Below, piece after piece: positions 1 through 10,567 of a stretch of DNA of 64,000 bases (position 1 is the first letter of the stretch; the number at the start of each line of letters is the position of its first letter). The translations under genes and the position numbers were made by a program. The notes under the pieces are model-generated. The model was given only the letters and a program-made list of their open reading frames with translations. It did no database searches and had not been told where the DNA came from. The stretch covers positions 9,259,792 through 9,323,791 of the forward strand of contig NC_059487.1 of the NCBI RefSeq assembly GCF_018139145.2, read 5' to 3'. Origin of the DNA: Gymnogyps californianus. Taxonomy: Eukaryota; Chordata; Aves; Accipitriformes; Cathartidae.

Positions 1-840
1 TTCACATCATTTCTGCACATGGCCCAGCTCCGCCATCCATGAACATGGGAGGAGAAAGGTGTCATTGGGAGTTGGGAGTCACATGTCAAGGGAGAAATGT
101 CAGGAGTCATTGAGGTGACCCTCAATTCCAGTAATCCTAAAAGAGGAGCAAAGGGATGCACAGCCAGGTTTACATGTATCTGCATAATCAGGAATAACGA
201 ATTTGGCAAACGGTAATAGAAACCAAGCGACAGTGATACTGCAGCCTGCAGACTTACTCCCGCAGCATCTGAGGATTTAAACAAACTTTCAAAGCCTCCC
301 TTAAGGGCACTCTAATTTTTTGCCTTGTATTGTAACGCTTTTGATTTTTGGTTAGAAAATCACTGTGAAAGATCTCGACTAGGCTGTAGCCCAATGGGCC
401 AAACCCACTCCTTGATGCATTTCTTGCATAGCATTAGCTTTGCTGTAAAGATTTTACATGTGATCTCACCATTCACAGGAGGTATGCGCTCTCCTGATTT
501 CCAAGCCTTTGATTTTCATTTGCCTGTTGAGAAGGAATGCCCAAAGGAAAACCTCCAGCCTCAGACTGAGAAGTTAGATTTGTTAAATCAAGTGAAATAA
601 AACCTATTTTAGTTCTTCTGATGCTCAATTTTTGTAAGCACAGAACTTGAGGCTCACAAAGGAGCCGTGCAGGCTGCAGAATTCATACTGCACAACTGCA
701 AATTAAAAGGAGTTGATTTATTTTCCATAATTTTAAATCATTATCTATGTTTTTTCTCCCAGGACTTTTTTTGCCCAGATGATTAAATTAACACCACAGC
801 AAGCAGAGTTTTATTCCCCTCCCTGCTCCCCTCCCCCCCA

Positions 841-878
841 AATGAATTGTCATAGAACCAATGAATTGTCATAGACCA
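841..878 (+). repeat. Tandem duplication, 19-bp unit
   Basis: AATGAATTGTCATAGAACC is followed at once by a copy ending in CCA in place of ACC. Confidence 0.85.
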
Positions 879-3800
879 CTTGGCCTCCTCTGAGGCTGTC
901 CTGTAGAGAGAGTTTATCAAATGCTGTTCGTGTTTTCATCGCTGCACATTATAGATCTCATTTCAAAACCAGAAATTGTTTATTGGCAAGTCCAAGGTTG
1001 AGCCCCCATTTTTAATGCAAAGCGTTGTACAAAACTACGAGGTTGCTGATTGGAATGATTTAATATCTTTTCCCAGAGCAGGCAGCACAAGCACGCTTGT
1101 TTTGCAAGTAGGATTATGTTTTATGCACTGAATAGTCATGAGTCTCTTGTGGTCTGCCATTCAAGTTTGCAAAGACAAGTGAAAGTTCAATCTGGCAAAG
1201 CACAGCCTGCGGACACAACTGGCTGGCAGGGCATGCCTAAATCAGACCAGAAATTTCTATGTCCATGAGCCTTTACCGTAGTGGCTCCCAGTGTTTTGGA
1301 AGCAAGCCTTCCTGCCTTATTTTTTTTGCCTTTCTCCCCCACTTCTCCATCGCATCTCTGTGTTACAGAGCTCCGTGTTACGTGTGTCCCCACTGCTTTG
1401 CCTCCTCCTCTCTGCCTGTGACACCAGCTTCTCACCCACAGGTGATGCCTTCCCATGTGTTTCACTGATCCTCAAATGCATCCAGGTCTCTAAGCTCCAC
1501 TGATTAAAGAACATGTAAATAAACTGTATTTTGGGGGCGTGCCTATATTCCTCCAAGGAGCAAGTCCTATTGCTAGTTTCCCACTCAAACAACGGATGGT
1601 GGTTTTGACAATGCATTTGCAAATTGTACTCCTTACCTATTTAGCACAATATGCTATAAATTTTCTTCCATTTTAGTTGTGCTACTAAATAAATGAGTTT
1701 TTTATGCATAGGACTCCAGTGTTTTTGCCTGATGAACACTGCAGAAGGTCAGAACAATAATATTCTGTTTGACTTTTTATATGCTGGAAGATTAATTCAA
1801 TTTTGGAACTACATTTGCTTTTGCTTACTTTATTTGTTTTTTTCCCTAAACATGAGTATCAAATTATAGATAATTCTGACATCTAAGGAGATGGCTCAGA
1901 CTATAGGTATGTGACTGGTTGCACAAAATGTTTATGATTCCACAGGCAATTCAAGTTATGTCATTATTCTTTGTACCTGTTATTATCTGATTTCATAAGT
2001 GCATGTTTTACAAATACCAAGGTGCACCTTCTTTGTCTGAAAATGTAGGCCATTGAGCATGGTATTTTGAGCTTTGTTTCAGAGCTGTGTTTGCAGCTGC
2101 ACCATTTGTAAGGAAGACAGCAGGCAGGAGTAGGGATTTGGTTGCTAAGGGCTTGAAAACTTGCAGTCATGCAGTAACTGTGCAGCAGGCAGCCTCGTAT
2201 GCCACGTTATTTCCCCATGCTACTGACTCACTCCCACAAATGACAAGGAAAGAGGTGGGTTTGGTGTGGTGAAACATCACTCTTTCTTCAAGGCAGTACT
2301 GAAACAGGCTCGGACTATGACATTCAATCCCCCAAAATAAGAGCAAACATGCAAAAGCTGCCCATTCCCGGGGCTTAGCGGCTGCACGCATGCAGAGTCA
2401 TTGCTAGGAAGGAGCATTTTAGTAAGAGAAACGCAAACATGAACTGGGATGCTGAAGCAAGAATCATTAGCAATATGGTATCATTATACACGTGCCCTAA
2501 GCCTACACAAGATGCATTCATCTTTTAAATTTATCTTTTAAACGTCTGAACTCAGACAAGACTACTGCAATTAATTGGCAAGTTAAACACTACCAGATTA
2601 TAATGCACTGTTAACACCTGCATCTCTGATCTGCACGGATGGCTTTGATATTATTTTTTCTTTTGACAAGTGGGCGATAGCGGATATCCTTTAAGCCTAT
2701 ATTTAATGAAGCCCTCCATAAATCCATCAACACTTGCTAAGGGAAACTACAATAAAGCTCATACTGCCATAGGCTCTGTTATCAAGAGAACATTTGGCAT
2801 TCTCATAATGAAGTCTCAGAGCAGATACTTCTCATGCTGATCTGAGGAAGTGCAGTATTTGTATAGGATCTTTTTCTTCCTCGCACAATTATATGTTGTG
2901 GATCAAAAAGAAAACAACCCTTCAGTACCTAATTTTCAAAACGATAATAGTCAAACTGTCATTCATCTAGGACATCTGTCAAATATAAGAAATGAAGAAA
3001 GAAAAAGGTGCAGCTTTCTAGACAAATACACTCACATTTTTATTTTGTTAGCTCTTGAAATGATTTTGCTATCAGCTGTAGCTGTTTTGTGAATTCTCAC
3101 CATACGGATTTTTATTTGTGTTACACATCCTGTGGGTGTGATAAAAAATGTAAAGCTATAAACTGAGAATAAATTGGTATTTGTTACACATTTTATATTT
3201 GCAAATTTTATTAACCCCCCCTACGTAAAGTGGTTATTTTGTCAGTGAAGACTGAAAGAACTGATGGGAGAACAGAAGAATAGGTAAGGAGGAAATTTGA
3301 TTTTTTCCAAATCTGGACATCATGAGTTGAGAGGTTGGAGTACTTTTAATATGTACAGAGATTTAGGTACCCCAAAGCAGCAAATCACCTGAATGTGTTG
3401 TGAACTTTAACGACCTAAGTAATCAAACTGGTTTCATGAAAACAACCAGTGTGTCGAGAAAAAAAAAAAAAAATTATATGTTTGGTATTCTGAGCATCTA
3501 GACTGCATGGAGACAAATTTTTCTAAAACAAACTTCGCAAAGTGGATCTACAGGACTGTGAAGGGCTGTTAAGCTGATGCAGTTAACTCGATTTAAAAGC
3601 ATCCTCTGTCATCATGTACATAGGACTGCAAAGCCATTGAGGTTCTGGGAAGATAATACGCATAAAAGGTTTCAGGACAGATTCTATATTACTACACTAA
3701 GAATACAGGTTATTTGTCAAGTAGTTATTTACCCCATATATTCCTCCTGCATCACCTTTCTGTTCACAACACACTATGTTTTGTACATCTGGCCCTCACA

Positions 3801-6733
3801 GTCTCATGGTTTCATAAACCGGGTGCTTTGAGTTTTGGTCAGCTCACAGTTTGGGTTTTTGTTGGATTTTTTTTTATTTCAAAGCTTAAATGAGCTGATT
3901 GAAGTATAGACAAGATCATTATTAATAAAAATGGTATCTTATTTATGCTTTGAATCACATTTGCCCCTAAACCTATGTAAGCAAAAGCATAGGAATATCT
4001 CTACACAATTATCAAACTGTTTTTAAAAAGGCTTTGTTTGTGCTGTTCAATGTGTCCTGCTTACCAGACTGAGAAGGAACACAGAGGCATCCTGACCTAC
4101 CATGAGCGCTCAGGTGCGGTATCTGCCCACCAAAGCCAGCCCCTGGCATCAGAGAGGAGCCGGGGAACACCTCCCCGCAGGCAGACAGGCTTCAGCTTCT
4201 TCAGCTTTCCCTCCTGCTCCAGCAGTCCCTTAGTGACCATCAGTTTGACAGCATATTTTCAGCAGCGATGGCTTTCATGCTTCCAAGCCTACAGAAGCTG
4301 TGACTGCACTCCACTGTTAAAGAGATTCAAACACTGCAAGAGTGGATTTGTATTCCTGACCCTGCACCGATGCCCATTGCTGCTCGAGGCTGTGGTCTTT
4401 ATATTTCACCCTGTTCTTCCCTTTTGCTCTTGTAGTTCTAGGTACTGTGTTGACATTATGGACAGTACCTCTGCTTTTCCTCCATATATTCAGACTCTGT
4501 GTTTGACTAAAAAAAATAAATATATATATATAAAATAGCGCTAGGTACTGTGGATTTTACTTGATTTGTTTTTTTAGTTTTCTTTAGAGACACTTTTACA
4601 CAAAGCTTTAGTAATGTCTGGATTTTGCCTAAACCAAGTATTGGAAAATAAGGCACACGATGAGATCCACCTGTTCTCATTCTGAATCGAGACATTTTCT
4701 ACATGAAATAATTCAATGAGAGAAGTTAATCTTTGGACTGCAAGATGTGACAACCAGAGAGGCTAATAAAGAAGTTTGAAAGGAGAGGGACGCTGCTTTA
4801 GATTGGCTGGGATGTCCAGCACATGGTTCAGTTATAATAGGCATTAAAAAGCATGCTTTCCAATAAATCAGACAGCTTTGAATATCAGTGGTATTAACAG
4901 CAATCAAAATGTTGCAAAAACCACTGCCCTTTATAAGCAATTAACTCAAAGTGCAGAAAATAGAAGATATGATAATGAAATAGATAGTATGATAATAGGC
5001 AGGAGTGTGTAATTGCTGGTTCTTTTCTCTGCTTCTGAGTTACGCTTCCTGTCCTGCTGTGGCTGTGCAATGACAGACGCTTTTCTAGGTCAGTGACAAA
5101 TGTGAGCTGAAGTCAAACATACGCTAGTCCAGTGCTCGCCCACACAACTAATGTAGAGCACTCACCAGTGAGCGTGAGCAGGGAGGCTATGGGAAGTGCA
5201 CGCAGAGAAGAGCCCTCTCATCTGAGCACACAACACAAAAAGAGACCGAGAAAGCCTCAGCACCGTAGCAGTAACCTCACGGGATCACACAGATGCTAAG
5301 ATGGCTTTCTGCCTAAGCTGTTATTTTGCAAACAGAAGCCATCATCTTTCCTGATTCCAAATGTACTGCAAACCCTGCAGTAAGCACAATGGCTTTCAAC
5401 AGGAAAAATAAAAAATTAATGCAATACTCATCCCTTTTCCTTTGTTTCAGCCTCTCTCTGCCATCCCATTGGCTCAAGCACCTCAGCCAGGTCCTTTCCC
5501 CTCTGCAGAACCAAGCTCAATGGTCATTTACACTTTGCTCCACATTGTATTTATCAGCAGCGGCGGGAAGGCTCCCCCCTCCTCGCTGCCAGCTGCTGGA
5601 AAGGCAGTCAGCCTCACTGAGCTCAGCCCAGAGAGCTGATTATCTACGTGGTTTTCAAACTCACTCCTTGAAGTTCCCGTTGACTTTTTAGAAAGTTTTG
5701 AACAGAAGGGTAGGTCAAGAGAAATGTTTCTTTAGACGAATAGAGCTAATACATGAAGGTAAACCTAATGCACTTTTTTCTTTTTTTTTTTTTAAAGCAA
5801 TGCAACTTTTAAGTTCAAATTTAACATTTTAAGTAAGCCAGCCTTTACCTTAGCTCATGCAAGTAAATATGCTACTTGCACAAAAGCAACAGCCTGGGCA
5901 AATCCTCTATGCGATGAGCAAAGTAAACAATAACAAGTAAGAACAGGAGAGTCCTCTAGGCAAGCGGAGAGGCTAATGAGCAGAGACAGCGCACATACCA
6001 TGCTCAATTCTGCTCTCACACCAATGTAGCTATATTAGCTTCGGTAAACTTGTTCCTAATTTACATCAGGACAGGGAAGACGACAATCAGCTGTCTTTTT
6101 TAATTGTTAAGATGCAACGTTACTGTAAACTGCACACACTTTGCCAGTGTGGCGAGTTCCACCACGCTGAGTTTCGGACAGTGTCAGTTCAGCTCTTGTA
6201 CATGGGAGAGCAGCTAATTCCCAGTCCTACTTGCTTTGGAAACACAGCCTCCCCCCCCACCCCAGCTACCTCCAGCAGAAATGTCCTTATGGCACAGCCC
6301 GCTTTCTGCTGTGGGGGCAGTGGTCCGATAGGTCCTACCCGTTCTTCAAGTTTTGTGATAAGATCCGTGACTTGCACAGCAGCTTAGCTCGGGATCCTGC
6401 TACGCTCCAGCTTGGAGCTGCCTTGTCACTGAGCTGTAAGATACAGCTTTGGGCACAGCAAGGGCTTGACACTGTGGCCTGGAGAGTAAAGCCTTGCAGT
6501 GACTCCGTGCCAAGTCATATCGTTTCATTTTCACTGCTGTCTGCCCGGCCAAGGCAGGCCCTAGGTGCGTCTACCCGATTCCCCCAAGCAACACTATGCT
6601 GCACTATATCATACAACTATTTGCCAAAAGCTCTTGTCCTGGTTTCCCAGCAGTTTCCTGACATTTTATTTTTAGACCAGAGCTCATACTTTAATAAACT
6701 CCTCCTCCCTCCCCATCTCCTCTTAATTTCCAA

Positions 6734-6779
6734 CCTGTTGACCAATACAGTTAAAGCCTGTTGACCAATACAGTTAAAG
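6734..6779 (+). repeat. Perfect tandem duplication, 23-bp unit
   Basis: Two identical adjacent 23-bp copies begin CCTGTTGACC and end GTTAAAG. Perfect identity suggests a recent slippage event, or an assembly artefact. Confidence 0.95.
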
Positions 6780-8430
6780 GTGGCAGAGGTCTAAATACAT
6801 AATTACATTCATATAGATGCTCGTGAAAAGGCAGACAGCGCCCTACAGCTTGGCACCTTTTGAGGTAAAGCTGTAACACGAGCTCAGCCCTCGTGGGACA
6901 TGCTCAGAGTCTACATCTGAGAGAGAACAAGATCCCAAACCTCAGGAGCTGTTTGGATGAGGAGACATCAACAGATACTACCAAGATGCAAGGCCCCAGG
7001 ACAGCAGGTTGTGTTGGCTTCCTGCTAGCAGAACTGCTCGTTTTGTCCTGCTGCTGACGTATTTTCTTGGTATCAAGCTATCAGTGGCGAGCAGGCTTGT
7101 TATCACAGGTTCTTTTGAAGCCAGGCCCCTTTTTCACAATACCTGTGGTTGGCCGATGCTGGAGAGCAGATTTCCCAGTTAGGGCAGGTCTTCAGCTGTG
7201 ATCCACCTCTGCTGTAAACCCATCGCCTCCTCTTTCATACCACATTGCTCATCGTACTGCAGTTAGTCCTGCACAGGCAGCACAGCCTGCATGGGGTGCC
7301 CAACGCCACCAGTGTAAGGAACCAGCCAGAAATCCAGCCCAAAGTTTGAAGGGACAGAGCAGCAGCTCCGGCAGCAAGCCCATCCAGGCACCCAGAGCAA
7401 CACTGCTCTCAAAGCAGGTTATAGGTCAGTGCTTGAGAACAGTATCCATGCTAGCATGAGTGTATAGTTTATTTTTACTTATCACCACTGAGAGACCTCT
7501 TGCTATACTCCTCATCCATTGTGATTCAGATTATAATCTCTTTGTTTCCCCGAGCAGAGAAGGGTCAAGTCTTCTTTCGCACCACATATTTTGCCTCCTG
7601 GAACTGTAGTGCTGCTTTTAACTAGTCTACGCACAGCATGCAGTTGTTTAAGTGTTGTATGCTTTCCACCTTCCCACAAATCCACCATGTGTTGTTACCT
7701 TTCCTTCTGCTCCTATGTTTATTTTGCCCACTTTACACTTGGTCCTGCCCTTCCCACCCCTTCTTTTTTCATTCCTCCAGAGCTTGTGGTAGAGCCTAGA
7801 GAGCAAGTGTTTCCCTTCTGCCTTTTTTTCCACTCCCAGGTATGAGCCTTGTGCAAGGGGCACCATGATCGGGCAGCACCGATGTTGAAGGGTGCACCTT
7901 AAGGGTACACTGGTTGTGCACCATTTTCCTTCACTGTTACCTCCCAAGCACAAAATACATTTGCTAGTTTAGGTTGTGAGTATCAGAATCTCAACACTTA
8001 TCAGGGCTGTTTTCAGAACTGTTTTCCTTTGCTCTTTAGGGGAAGTTCTTTATCATTTTTCTATGCAGCCGGCATCTTCAGGCACTGGCAATTCGGTAAC
8101 TTAGTATTCCTTCCCCTTTCTAGGGTGATCACAGTACAGGAATTACTGCACATATTACTGTCATTCTATTTTAGTGTGGGAATCAACATCCCTGGCAAGT
8201 ACCAATCCCTTCATCAAACCCCAACTGTTCCCAAGAAACTGATCTAGAGACTCCTCCACTGCTACCTAGCTTCTGTTGGTTTAAGTAATGAACTAGAGCA
8301 TAATCCTAGATCATGGATTTAAAAAGTCACTGGAGTGAGACAGCATGCTGCCTATCAGAACTTGCTCTTCAGCAGACAAATGCTTTGCCAGAAAAATTTA
8401 AGCACTAAGTGTGAAAAAGCCATCCCAAAA

Positions 8431-8436
8431 TTTATT
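8431..8436 (-). terminator. Candidate distal poly(A) signal AATAAA of SALL4
   Basis: TTTATT on the plus strand is a perfect AATAAA on the SALL4 strand, followed on the transcript by a U-rich stretch and TTAGTGCTT. It is the farthest such hexamer before the AT-rich intergenic DNA and gives a plausible UTR length. No transcript evidence is available here. Confidence 0.5.
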
Positions 8437-9000
8437 CTCAAAATGTCAACAGAAACGCATCAGTAGATACTCAAAACTACAGAGTTCTTAAAAGTCATAC
8501 ATTCACAATGCAGAAACTTGACAATTGGGATGCCTTTTGCATGGTCTATGTAACAATATCCATTTTACAGTGTAAACAGGTACTGGTATGTTCTTACTTA
8601 CAAGTCCAGCAGGAAAGGCACAACTCGGCATACAGAGATCATAAGCAAGAATCAGGTGCAACAACATTACACAAACTTTTGGTAATCTGCATTTTTGGGG
8701 CCTTCCACAACGGAGACTGGACTTGAAGATTTCCTGCAGTCAACAACTAGACTTCTTTCCATCGTTCAGTCCTTCCATACCAAATACTCACTTTCCAGTC
8801 TGGTTTAGATCCCATTACACATACAGTTCCAGCAGACGTTAGAGGAATAGTGAAAGGTCAGTCCAGTAAGTCTTCAGGTGCTTCCACTAATACATCAGGT
8901 TTTGGTTTCAGATAGTGCATGGAAGCATCTGCTTGAATCTCAGTTCATTACAGTGGTCATTAATAGAAAAATAGACACTACAGCTACAAAAGGAAAAAAA

Positions 9001-9008
9001 TGAGGTAG
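9001..9008 (-). promoter_or_regulatory. let-7 8-mer target site in the SALL4 3'UTR
   Basis: The plus strand reads TGAGGTAG, so the transcript carries CUACCUCA. That is the full complement of let-7 seed positions 2-8 with A opposite position 1, the strongest canonical site type. It is the only such site I found in the presumed UTR. Confidence 0.5.
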
Positions 9009-9372
9009 ATAACTTAGAATCCAGATGACTATCCCAGCAACCTTCATACAATACACATAGATCATTAATTACTATTTTGGTAGAATGCAAGTTCACAGAC
9101 CACCAAGAAACTTAATGACCAGAGCAGGAATGCCATCCAAAAACCCACAAAACATTTAACCTAAGCATGAATACTTCATATTTAAATACAGGTTTACACA
9201 GACTGATCTTCTAAATTACCCAAATGAAAAAAAAATAAAAATAAAAAAGTCTCTTGCTAAGGAAACCAGTTCCCATGCCTAATTGCAACAGTCACCTGAG
9301 ATTCCTTGCAGAGCTTTTAGACCTGACTTCCCAAGGCAAGTCTTCCCTTTCAAGAGAGGAAAAAAAAAAAAG

Positions 9373-9380
9373 TATATACA
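9373..9380 (-). promoter_or_regulatory. Pumilio-type element UGUAUAUA in the SALL4 3'UTR
   Basis: The transcript strand reads UGUAUAUA, which fits the PUM1/PUM2 consensus UGUANAUA. Single 8-mers of this AT-rich kind can occur by chance. Confidence 0.35.
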
Positions 9381-9961
9381 TACCCACCCATGCTTGTTTG
9401 GGGCTCTCGGTATTGAAATAAAACATCTAGGAAAAACTGCACATCTTTGGAAGTAGGAGTTTTGGCACTATACTTGAAGGACTGTCCTAGTAGTAGTATT
9501 AAATAAGCAGCAGTCAACAATACAGAGAATTAATTCCTTAGAAGCAGTGATTAAAGAAAAACAGCAACTTTCTTTTCATAGAACTTCTGAGGCAAAAAAG
9601 GAATTAAAAAAAATTTTTGTAGTTTTTATAGCCATTATAGCAAAAAGTACATTCAGAAACCACACAGAGCCAAAAATCCAAACAGAAAAACTATTTCTAA
9701 AAGGGTGGCAGACATTCTAGGATATTTACCCGCATTAATAGTTTTCATTTCTCATCAGTAAATAGAAGCTTTTCCATCAACAGTAGGTTGTTTCCACTCT
9801 ATTCAAAACCCCCAAGTATTTCACTCTAAACAAAGAGGTAAATATTCTAACCTTTGGAATTTCAAGTTGTAGAAACTTCTGTAAGGCTGTACACATTAAA
9901 GTCACACGCAAGAACTACTTTGCAAGACCCGCATCTTTCCAAATAGAAGGAAATCCTACTC

Positions 9962-9967
9962 TTTATT
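9962..9967 (-). terminator. Candidate proximal poly(A) signal AATAAA of SALL4
   Basis: A perfect AATAAA on the minus strand lies about 180 nt beyond the stop codon. Use of this site would remove the let-7 and Pumilio-type motifs from the message. Confidence 0.3.
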
Positions 9968-10144
9968 ATTTACTATTTGCAAAGCAATATCATGATTGTA
10001 CTCTGGGCAACTCTTACAAAGACAACCATAAAATCATTTGCACGTCAATAGGAAAATAGGAGGCTGAAGTGGAATCTCTTAAAAATATATGTTTGTGTAT
10101 ATATATATTTTTGTTCTTTCTGTACGTCAACTTCACTAGAGTTT

Positions 10145-10567
10145 TTAACTAACAGCAATTTTGTTCTCCTCCATGAAGTGAGGGAACTGGTGTTTTGGCA
10201 CATTGTCTGCAGCAGCACCACTGGCCTTCTCCGTATCAGAACCAGTCCCAGACTGGGTGCCATCTATTTTGGAGACCGTAGCAGTATTTATTGCCGAACC
10301 ACCCCCAATGGTGACTGGAAGGGTAGGTAAGCCACCACTCTGGATCACCGAGATCTCATTAGTCTTCATTGCTATGCCATTGCTGAGTACCGCTGCATAC
10401 TGATTCCATACTGTGGGGTCAATGCTCACTGAAGGAGGCATTATATCCTTTGGAAACATTTCAGATACCTTCTTGGGATCATTCCCCAGCAGAGCCATGG
10501 GGTTATCAATTGAAAGCCTTCTTCCCCGCCTGGCAGAGTTATTCCACATGTGAGTTCCTACATGGAC
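10145..10567 (-). CDS. SALL4: SALL4 exon 4: last finger end and C-terminal domain, with stop
   Basis: The coding part is 423 nt including a TAG stop at 10147-10145. The acceptor is TTTCTTCCCCTCTGGAAG. It opens with [17 protein letters not shown], supplying the two His ligands of the last finger. It continues with [20 protein letters not shown], the [12 protein letters not shown] segment, [12 protein letters not shown], and the SALL4 ending [17 protein letters not shown]. The ATG at 10549 is internal and not a start. The VHVGTHMW stretch is closer to SALL1 (VHMGTHMW) than to human SALL4 as I remember them, suggesting it is the ancestral form. Confidence 0.95.
   Translation of the reverse strand, partial: VHVGTHMWNNSARRGRRLSIDNPMALLGNDPKKVSEMFPKDIMPPSVSIDPTVWNQYAAVLSNGIAMKTNEISVIQSGGLPTLPVTIGGGSAINTATVSKIDGTQSGTGSDTEKASGAAADNVPKHQFPHFMEENKIAVS

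Larger units (their letters stand above)
1..8409. other. Intergenic DNA beyond the 3' end of SALL4
   Basis: AT-rich sequence with only short, unconnected ORFs. None shows a recognisable domain or a pair of good splice sites around a conserved-looking peptide. In mammals ATP9A lies on this side of SALL4, but I see none of its exons here. Contents I can name: two short tandem duplications (841-878 and 6734-6779), an A run at about 3,460-3,473, and a TA run at about 4,518-4,531. Confidence 0.7.
8410..10144 (-). other. SALL4: Probable SALL4 3' untranslated region
   Basis: From the stop codon to a likely cleavage site downstream of AATAAA at 8436-8431 is about 1.7 kb, close to the 3'UTR length I remember for mammalian SALL4. 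The stretch is AT-rich and has no long ORF on the minus strand. It contains an 8-mer let-7 seed match (9001-9008) and a Pumilio-type UGUAUAUA (9373-9380). The true end is inferred, and an earlier poly(A) signal at 9967-9962 could give a short 3'UTR. Confidence 0.6.

Noticed and set aside
4038..4538. 166-codon plus-strand frame
   Set aside because: Ser/Cys/Phe-rich, ends in a TA microsatellite (KYIYIK), no domain recognised.
6231..6764. 177-codon plus-strand frame downstream of SALL4
   Set aside because: No domain recognised and no splice context; its end overlaps the tandem duplication. Probably chance.
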